A stretch of DNA of 64,000 nucleotides. Source: Bryoerythrophyllum caledonicum (taxonomy: Eukaryota > Streptophyta > Bryopsida > Pottiales > Pottiaceae). The stretch is from positions 1,690,028-1,754,027 of the forward strand of contig OZ020519.1 of NCBI GenBank assembly GCA_963971425.1, in the 5' to 3' direction. A model generated the notes under the pieces. It was not told the DNA's origin. It worked only from the letters and a program-made list of their open reading frames with translations, and searched no databases. The number at the start of each line of letters is the position of its first letter. Position 1 is the stretch's first letter. Made by a program: the position numbers and the translations under genes. Below, in pieces: positions 1 to 11,187 of this stretch.

Positions 1-289
1 CTTGCACCAAAAGTCTCCAAAAGTACTGCCATGTAGGCACATTGGAAGACGACGGCCTTTGAACTTTGGCCTTTGGTGTGAAGGCCGAGAGGCCGGACTT
101 TGGCCATTCAAGCAATCTCAATGGTGGAAACCGACAGACTCTCGACTCGGGCGTTAGGTGTGAAGCGGCTCTTACTCCAACAAAGCCAGGAAGGTGGCTA
201 TACTTTGGATTTTGTATGAGTTGTATGTAGGTCCAAAACACAATTGCTGGGAGCAAAGTAACAAGGAGAGAAGAAAATCAATAATGTAT

Positions 290-500
290 GGACTACCCTA
301 CAGAGTGGTCACTTTCGTACATAACTAATTCAAAATGGAGGTTGCCCAATTTTTTTGAAAAATATAAATTTATTGTCTAGGTGACTACCCATGTACTCTC
401 AAGATGCTAACTATATAATGCCCAGGTGATATTCACCTTATACTTAGGTGATACCCATTGTGTTCAAATCACTGTGTGAAAGAGAAATATTAATTATTTT
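290..500 (-). repeat. Dispersed repeat, GGTGATACC-rich family, copy 1
   Basis: Short repeated phrases of the type 'aggtgataccc' and 'gtgactaccc', plus a flank resembling 'aattggacatttcccat' in reverse orientation, recur at about 14,880-15,110 and 49,880-50,060. No ORF is supported. The rest of 1-1,480 shows only AT-rich, non-coding DNA with a short tandem phrase 'aacgagaatagaaaatt' at about 1,168-1,264. Confidence 0.5.
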
Positions 501-1484
501 ATCAATGAGGTGCCAAAAGTGACCTCTGATTATGCTATTTCCAAATCCTCCTTTCTTTTTCCACTCACTTTAAGCTAAAGATGACCTTTAATAGGATTCA
601 GATTGTGGAATCATCTCAGGGGGTTTCACGCGCGGACCGTGGACTGAACTATGTCGAGGACCAAACTATGTCATGAGGTCGAGTTTTGGAGTTGGAAAAA
701 CATATTAAAAATATGTAATTTGCAGAGTTTGGATCCTTGTAGTGTGAAAGCTTGAGGGACCGAGTTGAGAGGCCGTGACCCATATCATTTGGTAAATCCC
801 AAGTCAAATTTTACTTCTTGAAGGTTATAATTTTCTGAAATCTTCCTCTTCTGTTATTCTCTTGCCATGGAGTCCACAAGGGAACACATTTTTGGTTAAA
901 ATAATCAAGAAAATGGTCAAAATGCTCATTACATAATATATTCCACCATGAGCACCGGCTTAGAAAAATTCAAGTAAAAACATTTTGGTGAAAATTTGAA
1001 TGAAAATTTTCAAGTAAAATTTTCACGTTAAAAAGTTGATTAAAAAATTTGATAAAATATTTGAGGGTAAATGAGTTACTATTTTAATCTAACAACTCAA
1101 ATCTTGTCAAATCTGAATACTTTAATGAAAAAAATGTTTGGCACCTCAGCAAAAGTTGAGCCCAAACGAGAATAGAATTTATAACCTTCAAGAACGAGAA
1201 TAGAAAATTGACTCATGAACGAGAATAGAAAATTATAACCTTCAAGAACGAGAATAGAAAATTTTAGACCAATCGAATTGCAAGTAGCACTCGGCCTCTT
1301 GACCCTTGGTCTGCGTGTGAAACCCCCCCAATAATGTTATGTTGTTGACCGAAAGGACCAAGTTTATTTAGATATTTAATTTTGAGTACATCGGCCTTGA
1401 AGCTAATTTGGAGGTGCCTCGATTGAGAGACTTTAGTTGGCACTTTGGACAAGCAAGATGCAAACCAAGTTGAGATGTATGGTA

Positions 1485-2095
1485 ACCCTTAAACGACAAA
1501 GCCTATGACCGTGGCATCAATCTAAATTTTCCATCAACTGTATGCTTTGGTTTGCCATCAAATTACAAGAGGAATTTTTTTTAAAAAAAATTAAGAGATG
1601 AGATCATATGCCTCAATTATGTTACAAAAAATCACAGATTTTTTGGTGGAAATTTGAATTTATTGTGATTTTCTGAAGAAAAAGTGAAGAAATTCATATT
1701 AAATACAAAGTATGCTAAAAAATTCTGAAAGTTTCACCAAAGGTGAACATTATAGTGCCAAAACTTGTGGTGTAAATGAAAGTTCCGTGTTCGGCTAAAA
1801 TTAGAACCACAGTCATAGGTCCAAGTTCAAATTGCAATAACTTATTCAATTTTACGTATTTTTTTAATTTTCAAAATGGTATGGAATCTAGACATCATTA
1901 GCTTCATTTCATTAGTTGGACTCAAATTCAAAAAATATCATTTTGATGGCTTAATTCAGATCTAGAGCTAAAGTTAGAAGTTTCTCAATTTCACTATATT
2001 GAGATCCGCGTCACAAGCATTTTCTTTCTTAGGTAAAACATGATTACCTCAATAAGGCCAGTTTCATCATCAAAGTCGAGGTGTTGGAGACACTT
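1485..2095 (+). repeat. Dispersed repeat, copy 1 of the 13.8-kb element
   Basis: Begins 'ggtaacccttaaacgac', then 'gcatcaatc', 'agagatgagatca', 'tttattgtgattttct' and 'aaaacatgattacctcaat' in the same order and orientation as at 13,794-14,400. The left end resembles the CCCCTAAAGGACC terminus shared by other elements in the window. No intact coding capacity is seen. The stretch 2,096-2,575 holds only short, overlapping ORFs with no recognisable content. Confidence 0.55.
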
Positions 2096-2575
2096 GCTCT
2101 TCAGAACGAGTCCTCAACCAAATCTGGTTTACTCACACAAATCCCCTTAGTTTGAAGAGAGTTAGGGAGCTCCACATGTGGCTTTTCCTCAGGAGGAGAA
2201 ATATTTTCCTTGAAGTCAGGGATATTCGCAGCCAAGATCTCCTTAGCGAGGATGTCCACCTGGATTTGGTGGCCATCTAGAGTGGGAGAATTGTCAAAGG
2301 AGAGGGTACTGTTGAAAAAGGCCAAAAAAGTATCCGGTCAATCCTCTTTTAGAAGAAGAGTTACTCAAATTGTCGAGACATGGACGAGGTTGGGTGAGCC
2401 TTGCTCTGAAACTCCGATATCTATTTGCAAGATCCCATAGCAAGAACTCGCGGTGAAAAAGTATTCCATTGGAGAGAAGTGTCTCTTTGGGAGAAAGAAA
2501 CCCTCCCATGGCTCTAGGGTAATCTAACAGGCCTCATCTTTTTGTGTGAACAAGGTGAGGTTAACGGCATAATAT

Positions 2576-3630
2576 CTAGATGCATGATGAGGGCATGATC
2601 GCCTCCTGAAAAAAATTTAAATTACATACCTTGGGGTCGGAGATGGCAACGCCGGAGGGCGCGCCGTTGTTGGCCTTTGTGGACGGGTTGTTGGTGGAGT
2701 TGAGGAGGCGGAAGCGCTCGGACCCCGGCAATGGGTCGCCCGCGTCGCCGCGGTCCACGTTTAGCTCCAGCTCGCGCTTCCCGTCGCCCTGGACCAGCGC
2801 TACCTTGTACGCCGTGCGCTCGCTCGTGTTGTCCTCCTTGCTGTCGTCGATGTGCCACAGGAGCATCCCGCCCGCGGGTAAATCCGCGTCGCAGCCCTTC
2901 TTCTGGCGGTTCTTCGCCAAGAAGTACTCGTTTCGAGGCGCATCGTCCTTCCAGAGCTTGAGCACGGTGTGCTTGTCCTTGACGTCGGGCAGTGAGACGT
3001 GCTGAGTTTCAGTGGGAGTGACGACCTGCACCCAGCCTTGGTCCACTTTGCACCACGCGTAGGGGGTAGACGGGTTATTCTCGTCGCCGTTGTAGCTGCC
3101 CGCCGCCATGAGGCACCACACTCCAATACCCTCGGACGTGTAGTCCGCGTCGTAGAGGTCGGGCCAACCGAACACGAGGTGACCTAGCTCGTGCGCGCAC
3201 ACGCCCAACTTGCAGTCGCCGGGCACCATCAGGTAACTGTAGATTTGCGTCCCATCCGCCTGGTACGGCCCACTCTCGAGCACCCACTGGTGCGACCAGA
3301 TGTCATTACCGTCCTCGGTGCGCTTCGCGCCCACGCCCGCGTGCACGATCACGAACGCATCCACATATCCGTCACCGTCATTGTCGTAGTTCTTGAAGCT
3401 GATCTTGGGGTCCGCGAGCTTGGCCTCGTCCAGCACCATCACCTGCGCGTTGGGTGTGGAGTCGCTCAGTCCATTCACGCCATTGGCGTAGTACGCGATC
3501 GGCTGCGGCATCCGAAACGGACCCACGACCTTGCCCGTGATGGTCACCAGGCCGTTGGAGACGTCGCAGTAGTAGTCCCGCATGCTGTTAGTCCCCTCCC
3601 CAAACCAAAGCTTGGAGAATATCAAGGGAA
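2576..3630 (-). CDS. M6-family (immune inhibitor A-like) zinc metalloprotease, catalytic exon
   Basis: The exon encodes about 350 residues of a secreted-type M6 peptidase, a metzincin-like zinc endopeptidase. The zinc site HELGH is at residues 145-149 (numbered from the TTG at 3,625) and continues to the third-ligand region as HxxGxxD (Asp156). A downstream Met-turn reads WCLMAAGS. Before it lies the family's usual entry FGEGTNSMRDYY, and DxDxDG (NDGDGYVD) looks like a calcium loop. There is no in-frame ATG upstream; the TTG is preceded by an in-frame TAG, so this is probably an internal exon. An acceptor CACAAG at 3,631 joins in phase to a GTGAGT donor at 3,897 (see 3,890-4,225). At the 3' end AAG|GTATGT at 2,629 is a good donor, so the last residues shown may be intronic. 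The exon is far more GC-rich than its surroundings. The propeptide was not found. Confidence 0.75.
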
Positions 3631-3889
3631 CTTGTGAATGATGGAAACTAATCTATGGAAATCATTGAATCAGAGTGCACTCCTGCAAGTTTCTTGTTTT
3701 CTTTCTAGTGATTATTAGGAATTACAACATCCTTGGGTTTCCAAATGTACCAAACAGATATATTTATCTTTCAGAACAATCACACGTCAATCTTTGAAGG
3801 AGAAGCTACAAGAAAAAAACTACTAGTGAGGTGCCCAACGCAATTGTCAGAATTATGGTGCATTCTAAGGAAGCTGCTCCTACTCACTC

Positions 3890-4225
3890 CTACTCACTCT
3901 TGGCTGTCATTTGCAACATTTGTGGCGCTTCATAAACCACCAAGCTCGCCTTGCATGCCAAGTTGTCTTCCACAACCACACGGACTTGGTTTCGCATAAT
4001 CTTATCTAGTTCTGCCTTGGACCTCACGTCATCATTCGTGAAAACATCGACTATAGCCGTTGATGTGACGTTCACCGCATAGGGAGCAACAACCTTCCGA
4101 AGCTCTTCGGTAAGACAAAGCTCCACCTCTTTCTTGCGCTGATGGACATCCAAGATAGACATTTGCAATGCAACCATTCCGCACAAGACTGTGCACACAA
4201 TTATCACAAATTTAGTAAAAGACAT
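3890..4225 (-). CDS. Putative membrane-anchored N-terminal exon or small secreted protein
   Basis: An ATG-initiated frame of 111 codons starts with a hydrophobic stretch (about residues 6-25, FVIIVCTVLCGMVALQ) that could be a signal peptide or anchor. The remainder is charged, with no domain I recognise. Near its end AAGA|GTGAGT gives a strong donor at 3,897. Splicing to the acceptor at 3,631 would restore the frame into the M6 protease exon (one leftover base plus two). That makes it a candidate first coding exon of the protease, supplying secretion or anchoring. Against this, no typical M6 propeptide is visible. A further donor (GATG|GTAAGT, about 4,260) lies upstream, so there may be a 5' exon. 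Confidence 0.4.
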   Translation of the reverse strand: MSFTKFVIIVCTVLCGMVALQMSILDVHQRKKEVELCLTEELRKVVAPYAVNVTSTAIVDVFTNDDVRSKAELDKIMRNQVRVVVEDNLACKASLVVYEAPQMLQMTAKSE

Positions 4226-4467
4226 TTAAAAAGAAAACATGAAAAAAAACACTAAACTTACCATCACGATGGTGTCGCAGAACACGCCTTGCAGGTCTCG
4301 TATACCAAAAACGCAGCCGCCGCAGTGTCTTGATGGAAGCAATAAAATATGCATATATCAACAATAATAACAATCTGGTCCTAAAAAACAGTGTAAGATT
4401 CCTATGAAGAAAATGATATCGAACCAAGCATACATGTGTTACCTATGGTGGCGCAATACACAAAGTA

Positions 4468-4672
4468 CACCGTTCTGTGAATATAGTGTTGACCAAACTA
4501 TTTGAAATTTCCTACACTAATTGAAAATTTACATGCAATTGTTGACTGACACACACTTGCTTGAGAACAAATACCCAATCAGAACTTGGCATGCACATGC
4601 TTTGATGGAAATTAGTGTGAGTGATCTACATCAATAATCCCTCTACACTATATTCAATGCTTAGTGTAGTAT
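4468..4672 (+). mobile_element. MITE of about 205 bp, copy 1
   Basis: Left end 'gtacaccgttctgtgaatat' and right end 'caatgcttagtgtagt' are imperfect inverted repeats. The whole unit resembles 19,283-19,484, where the ends (TACACCAAACAGTGAATATA and its inverse) are better preserved. The internal phrases 'gactgacacacact' and 'acatgca' are shared. It is non-coding. Confidence 0.6.
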
Positions 4673-4759
4673 GATTGTTCCGACAGCATGGTCAAATGAA
4701 CCGCAACTCCAAATCGAGTGCGGTTTTTTTTCCCAGTTTTATACTAGTGCACAGGGGCA

Positions 4760-6105
4760 CTCAAATGGCAAAGACCGATCGCCATGCAGACGGCCAAGCA
4801 CTCAGCCGCGCGGACGGGTGACGGCCGACCGCCGTACAAACGGCCTGGCGGTTGGCCACGCAAACGACCAAGGGCCGACCGCCATGCAGACGTGAAGTGA
4901 CGCTCCATGTGTTGATTTCTTTATACTCACGGTGAATATGACCGTTGGAAGACGAAGGATGTCAATCTACAAGCGAACGAGGTCGGGAGAGCGGTCGGCG
5001 GGGCAAATCGCGAAACGGCCACCGCAAGACGGTCAGACGCGTAGATGACAGAGAGCCTTTGGCCGCGAGGACGGCCGTGCGGTCGCCTCCGGTGGTAAGC
5101 CCGCTATCGTCTGCCGAGTAGTCAGCCAGGGTAGCGGAGGGCTATTTACCCCCGCGTAAAGTGACCAAAGTTAGTGATGTCACGAGACGTCCTCATGGGG
5201 CCGAGGACATCCTCCGTCCGGACGACCGGACGTCATGGACGTCCAGCGTCCAGACAACTATGGTTGTCAACTTAACCCTTCAACGTTCCTTGACTTGAGT
5301 TGCTTTTGTTTGCGTTTCAGGAGCTTGGATGAGCGCATGATCTGCTTTTGAGTAGTCTGGGCGAGCGTGTGATCTGCTGCCGAGTAGTTTGGGCAAGCGT
5401 GTGATCATGGGCGTTGTGAAGTCCATGATTGCGGAGGCGTTGCCTCTTGCAAGAACTGCAAGGGGTGCGTCCCAAAATCCCTCTCTACTTCAGCTGATGG
5501 GCTTTGAGTACGTTCAGACCTCTCACTTCGGAGTGAAGAAGCGTTGTGGGTAGTTCCAATCGACCCTCGATCTCGGGTGCCACTCCATGCCCTAGTGCGC
5601 CGGAGAGCACATCGAGGGTTTAGTAAATGTGCAGCCAAATTGTGTCAAGACAAGCTTCGCATGTCGATCAAAGGTAAAGTGTATTTTTACTATTTTTTTC
5701 TATTTGTGTCATAAAGTGGCGAGGTGGAAGATGGGCGGCGTGCCATGGCCGACGATCAGGGTTACCAATCCGACGTCCTTGGAGGTCTGAGAGCGTCCTA
5801 GGACGTCGTCCGGACGAGGACGTCCAAACGTCTCGTCGGACGCACCGTCCGGGGGAGTAAAAACCATTAACGGAAGGCCCTCGTAAGTTTTCTGGAACGT
5901 TGGATTCGCCAAAGTGCCACGCGGCCAAAATCGCAGCCGTCAAATACCGATCGAACGTACGATCGGTTGCTACCTTCGGGGCGATAGGATGGTGCCTCGG
6001 TCGTCCGCCCGATCGGAGGGCCAGCGGACCGATCGGACGACCACGATCCGATTGCGCGGGCGCGCGACGGCTATTTGATAGGGCGGACGGCCTCATGGCC
6101 GTCCG
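4760..6105. other. GC-rich non-coding tract with short repeats
   Basis: The composition changes sharply to GC-rich. The phrase 'gaccgccatgcagacg' and variants recur between 4,777 and 4,895. A roughly 40-bp unit (GAGTAGTCTGGGCGAGCGTG) is repeated at 5,348-5,406. 'GGACGTCC/CGTCCGG' motifs recur between 5,185 and 6,070. Open frames exist on both strands but look like by-products of composition. It may be the 5' regulatory part of the kinase-like gene that follows. Confidence 0.45.
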
Positions 6106-6109
6106 CCAC

Positions 6110-6145
6110 CGTATAAAAGGCCGTCCGCCCTCCTCTCTCTCTCAC
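6110..6145 (+). promoter_or_regulatory. TATA box with CT-rich initiator region
   Basis: TATAAAAGG at about 6,112 sits in GC-rich DNA. About 20 bp downstream is a (CT)n stretch, a common plant core-promoter arrangement. It lies about 220 bp upstream of the ATG of the kinase-like pseudogene. Confidence 0.6.
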
Positions 6146-6336
6146 TTTTTCTATCCCCTCTTAAGAAGATATTTTTGTGTGGATGCGGTGTGGCTTTGGT
6201 TGGCATTTTTCCATCCATTGGCTCCTCATCTTTGGGAGGGAAAAAATGATTCACATTGGGGATGGTGGTTTTGTCGTTTTTTTAAAAGATTTCCTAGATA
6301 CTTGTACTAGTTTCGGACGGCAACAGTTTAAAGAAG

Positions 6337-7711
6337 ATGCCAAAGGACATGAAAAAGTAGAAGGATAGGGAGTGCGGTCCAAAGCTCCATCCCATCTACG
6401 ACATTCCATCTGAGGCTTGCAAGATTTTCCTCATAGAACTGATTGTCAGATTCCATAAGGTAAATACTCTTCGATCGTTGGAGAGCAAGTACGTCAGATA
6501 TTGGGATGAAGGCCCCAAGAAGTTTGGGAGGGACATGTGGCAGCACATGATGGACGTGTTTCAATCCCAAGTGTGGAATACGGAGATCCAGAAGCGGGGT
6601 TTTTTAAAGTTCGTGGATGCCAGAGTATACGATGCACTCTGGAATGTCAAGAACTTGTTGACCTGGTTTGGCAGATTTAATCGCGCGGCTAATGGGGATT
6701 TCAACGACGTGCTGTTGAAGGCCGATTTATTCGTTACCGAGATAAGCCGTTCGTCAATAATCGAAACAGGCGTGGCTCCGTGGGATGGTGGAACTCGACG
6801 GAGGGGCACCAAGAGGACCTGCTACGGAAAGCTCATCTGATTGTCATTCCGCCAACAGCCACGGTTATACTTGACAAAAGTCACGGCAAGACTTGGCAAA
6901 AGTAGAGCATCAGAATAAGTCGATGGCGGTGAGGATTCCACATCCGGATGTCATCCGATTCGTGGCCATTCATCCGGACTAGTACGAAGGCTATGCGTAT
7001 TGGTGGAATGGCGGGACAATTCGAGAGATGCTGAACCGGGATTTCCAGTATGGTGACGATGTCTATGTACATTTGAACTATGGGAGATTCCCCGAGGATG
7101 AGGTTATTCGCGCTCATGAGTTGATTCATTTTCACAAAAAACGGACCGAGCTTGCGTGGGCGTTGTTGCGCATCATGAACGAGGTCTACAAGAGCAACAA
7201 TCTCTACGACGACTTGTCTCCGGACAATATCCTCCTCTAATTCCCTCCAGATGAATCGCGAGTGTATATTGGAGTATGCAATTGGGGCATGACCACGAAG
7301 GTTACCGAACCAATGTAGTCTCTTTATACGTTCACGAATCGTGAAGACATGGCCGAGACTCTGCGAAGGCGATGGTGGATGGATCCGCGGATTGCATACT
7401 TGCATAAACCAGATGCGGATGTGCAAATGATTCCGAAGTTATCGATGGCTGCAGAGGAGTTCGCTACGGCCCGAATAACGCAACGAATCAACGGGTGAAC
7501 AATGTCCATAGACTACGAGAAATTGCAACGCGAATCTCGGAGTTTCGTAGTATTCTCAAATCAAGAATTTGCGAATACATTTCATACGTACATGGAGAGA
7601 GTCTGCAGCAAAGACCGAGAGGACGCTGGAGGGTTGTTTCATATCATTACACGCTTCAGCGACACATACAATTGGCCCACGTCTCATGAGCATTTTTGGT
7701 CCACGTATTAG
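6337..7711 (+). pseudogene. Protein kinase-like gene, decayed
   Basis: A coding region can be followed across three frames from ATG 6,337. Frame one runs through LHPIYDIPSEACKIF and WDEGPKKFGRDMW, with a TAG at 6,358, to about 6,790. A second frame continues (HLIVIPPTATVILDKSHGK) to about 6,885. A third carries HPDVIRFVAIHP, YAYWWNGGTIREML and then DLSPDNILL, which fits a kinase catalytic loop (DxxxxN), followed by VYIGVCNWG where DFG would be. In-frame stops lie at about 6,979, 7,238 (TAA), 7,316 (TAG) and 7,496 (TGA), and there are two frameshifts. It is intronless as far as can be seen. This looks like a member of a multi-copy plant kinase-like family, which I recognise only by its pattern. 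Asn replaces Asp in the DWG/DFG-like position, so even the ancestor may have been an atypical kinase. Confidence 0.7.
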
Positions 7712-8416
7712 TAATACATAGGTTTTATTTTATTCCTTCCGGCATTATTAGACTGTATTAGATAGCATGCACGTTTTAAAGTGACTATAGCAACAGTCTT
7801 AGATTAATATGTACTGCATGCCTTTGAAATTTGGGCACAACAAGTAAAAAAACTTTTTTCATACAGTCGTGCAAAGACCCACATTTATTGTATTTTATAT
7901 GGTTTTGCTTGTGGCATAGTTCCAATTTTTAACTTATCAATGTATTCTATTTCAGAATTCTTGTAGAATTTTTTTAAAAAGAAATTCACCTCAAAATATC
8001 CAAATCCAAACTTATGATGATATTTCCCTACACACCAATTTTTAGAGGTAGGAAGAACTGTAGCATATTCAAAACAAGTGCGCAAATACTGGAGTTTGAA
8101 AAATGCCATTCCACATTTTATTTTTTTGTAAACTAAATTTGTTTCCAAATGATAATCCAAACTATGAGTTGGAAGGTTTTGACTACATGTTGTTGAAAAA
8201 GAAAAATGTGTAAAATATGACAATTTCTAGGTTTTATGTAGAGAAGACGTATTTCAAATTTTACGAGTTTGGATTCGAAATTTTTGGATAGTGCCCATGG
8301 CACTAAATCATACGTAACCTCAACCATTTTATGTTTTTTGAATATAATTTAGCATTTCTAGAAATTACCCCCATTTGAAACGCCTCCTCAGTCCCCACTC
8401 ATACAACATGTCTCCT
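7712..8416. other. AT-rich intergenic DNA
   Basis: No convincing gene. Phrases at 8,030-8,200 ('acaccaatttttagaggtag', 'tcaaaacaagtgcgcaa', 'gataatccaaac') are shared with the TIR elements at 8,421, 23,517 and 34.7 kb, so this is probably a decayed copy of the same family. Confidence 0.5.
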
Positions 8417-8420
8417 ATAT

Positions 8421-9720
8421 CCCCTAAGGTACCGTGACAGTTTTGCACCGAAATCACTTCAAAATTGTTGGATTCTAGTGCAATGAACAAAGAACGAAAC
8501 CAAAACTTTGATATCTAATTCCGACCGTAGGATCTCAATTAAGACTTATTAAAAAATATGTTTATAAAATTTCGTAAACTTTGACCGCACAGATTGAAAG
8601 ATTATAGTGTTTGAAGTGAAGCAAATGGTTCATTTTCTTCACTGCGTTTAGTGGATCAGCAAACTTTGACTTTACATGGTGTCAAATTTTTGAACTACAC
8701 AAGGTCTAAATCCATTATCTTCTTGCTAAGCATGATGTTAGTTCCTTAGACACCAATTTTTAGAGGTAGAGGACAGGTGTAGCACAGGGTTTTTTTTTTT
8801 GTTTCACAGTTTTTGCTAGAGTGGCGACACAAATTTTCTGGAGACGGCAACTTTGGCGACACAAAATTACTTTTGAAACCACTTAAAATCAAATTTTCAT
8901 CATAAATATCTATTTTGGAGAATTCTTCTTTGAAAAACATAGATTTGTACAACTTTCTGGCGACGGAATAGAGTCCCCCTTCTTCATTAGTGGCAGTATG
9001 GCGATACGATAATGGACATCAATAAGAATTTGGCAATAGAAAATCACAAATTTCCCACTTTTTATAGGAATATTCTTTTTAAAGAAAAAAAATCGCCAAT
9101 TTGGCCTCAGATCGCCAAAAAAAAAGGCCTAGTGTAGTATATTCAAAACAACTGTGCAAGGAGTGGAGGTTCAAAATTTGCCAATTCAAACTTTTATTTT
9201 TTGTGAACTTAATGTGTTTTGGACTGCTAATCCGAATGGTCAATAAGAAGGTTTACACCACATATTAATGTGGAAAAAATAAAATGTAACAAATATAAAG
9301 ATATGTAGGTTTTATGTGGAAATGAATAAGCTTTTTTGGTTCCTTGCCTGACAATGAGTGACAATGTGTGAACATGTTTGACTTGGGTTGGTATGCTATT
9401 TTTCAATAAAGACAAGAGTTTTTTTTTAACAATATCTAGGGAAACAATATTACTTGCAAGTATTGAAAATCTCACTTTCAATAGAGTGTCCTAGCAAAAG
9501 TTTTTGGAGGTGCCCGAGGTGCCCGCTCTCCCCATTGGAAATTCAAAACCTTATAACTTTTTCATCAAATGTTCAATTTAAGAAAAAGTTGTTTTCCCAC
9601 TAAGATATTGGTAATGCCTTTCTAGTGTAAAAATTTCAAAGAGGAATGTTGTAAATTGACACCATAGAAACCTAACCAAACTTTCAAAAAGCACATTTTT
9701 GACACTTGGTCCTTCAGGGG
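8421..9720 (+). mobile_element. TIR element (CCCCTAAAGGACC family), 1.3 kb, non-autonomous
   Basis: The left end CCCCTAAGGTACCGTGACAG and the right end, read inward as CCCCTGAAGGACCAAGTGTC, form imperfect TIRs flanked by ATAT on both sides (8,417-8,420 and 9,721-9,724), a 4-bp target duplication. Internal phrases ('tttagtggatcagcaaactttgac', 'acaaggtctaaatc', 'aataaagacaagag') recur at 20.2, 23.5, 34.7 and 47.9 kb. There is no transposase ORF. Confidence 0.7.
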
Positions 9721-9889
9721 ATATACTTACTTGCCTTAGAAGTTAAATATTCGTACTTCAATATTTTTACTCTGTCAAAATATACTATTTTTTTGTCTCT
9801 TTATATACTTTTCAATACACGTCTAACTATACGAGAATTTGAAACTACTCTATGGAGTAATTTCCACACCCATTTGCATCTATAGAAGT

Positions 9890-9975
9890 TTAGAAGCGGT
9901 TTGCGCTTGTTTTGCAACGCATTAGAACAATCATTTTAATGCATTTTCTATATTACAGAATATTAAGAAAAAGAT
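9890..9975 (+). repeat. Short dispersed repeat 'TTTGCAACGCATTAG'
   Basis: 'gcgcttgttttgcaacgcattag...attttaatgcatttt' recurs at 48,850-48,920 and 49,428-49,500 with the same flanking order. Non-coding. Confidence 0.55.
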
Positions 9976-10082
9976 TCATTTCAAAATTTTATAGAAAATT
10001 GGAAGAGTAGAGAAGAAGCGGGTTACAAACATTAAATGTTTGTTAATAGTGTTCGTGATGATTCTTAACACTTTGCCATAGT

Positions 10083-10190
10083 CATCCACGGACCATTTTT
10101 CTTCCGGAGACTGTTTTTCGTCCACGGACTGTTTTTTCAACCACGGATTGTTTTTCCATCCGCAGACTATTTTCATCCGTAGTGGATGAA
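10083..10190 (+). repeat. Tandem repeat of about 20-bp units
   Basis: About five imperfect copies of 'ccacggactgtttttc' in a row (ccacggacc, ccggagactg, ccacggactg, ccacggattg, ccgcagacta). No coding frame. Confidence 0.7.
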
Positions 10191-10614
10191 ATTGTAATTT
10201 GGCCAGATTATATTAATAGTGAATTAATATCTCCTAAAATAATCATTATTTTTGAATTCCGACTTTGGATATCGACTCTCTAGGGGGGTTTTCATTGAAA
10301 TTAGTAGAAAAAAATTTGCGTTGAAGGTTTTTCAAAAACCACATTCTTGTCAGTGTTTATAAATCATTTAAAGGAAGTTCAATGCCTAACTTTGTAGGTA
10401 GATTGCTAGGGCATATTTACTCGGGTTTAAATATCCATAACAATTTGAGTATATGCAATGATTAATACAAACATGCATACATTAAAATGCAGAGGCATCC
10501 AAATATGAATAGCAAAAATGCTTATAGGAAGATTTTGTTGTATTCATTGATATTGTATAATGTATTTGGTCTACTATTTAATGTACTCTATCGAGTAATT
10601 TCCACACACTAAAA

Positions 10615-11187
10615 TAATATCCTTAGAGCAGAACTTATGGCCATACAGAAAACACTACAAATCATCACAACAAAATACAACAACAAACCCGCACACATAT
10701 TCACTCGTTACATCAATGCATTTTATCTACTAAACATCCAAATAACACACCCTACCCTCCACAATAGCCACCTCGACTAAACTATTTTAATGTCGTTAGT
10801 CCACATGTTACAAAACCGAACACAGATAACAACCCTTCATAAAGTTAGAGCCCATGCCAATATCGATGGAAACGAACAAGCAAATAAACTTGGAAAAGAG
10901 GTCCGCGAAAAATCGCATAAAAATGCCAAAGACTCGTACGAACATGCACATGCTACCCCATACTACTTCCAAAAAGAAGATTGGCCTTCTAAAGAAGATA
11001 CCCCCGATAAAGGCCCGGATTTATTCTTGAACAAATATCTCAAGAAACAAGACCTCTATAAGAACCTTGACACAATCGCATAAAACTTCCCTAATATAGA
11101 AAATGGGTTGGCAACAACAAAATAGACTATGAACTCTCTACGAATTTTTGGAAGAATCCCATCATCTCTAACTCACAAATAACATAC
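10615..11187 (+). pseudogene. LINE fragment: RNase H and adjoining part of ORF2
   Basis: Closely matches the full-length LINE of this window at about 46,306-46,875, both in DNA and translation (RAELMAIQKTLQ, LQNRTQITTLHKVRAHANID, TPYYFQKEDWPSKEDTPDKG). In-frame stops (for example 'ctcgactaaact' at about 10,776) and point changes interrupt it. Of the RNase H residues, the Asp of FTD is changed (FTRY). Both ends are truncated, with neither a 5' UTR nor the (TTC)n tail, so it is an old internal fragment or a piece left by rearrangement. Confidence 0.85.

Noticed and set aside
2631..3187. Plus-strand and other minus-strand ORFs over the M6 exon
   Set aside because: Shadows of a GC-rich coding exon; no domain content in those frames.
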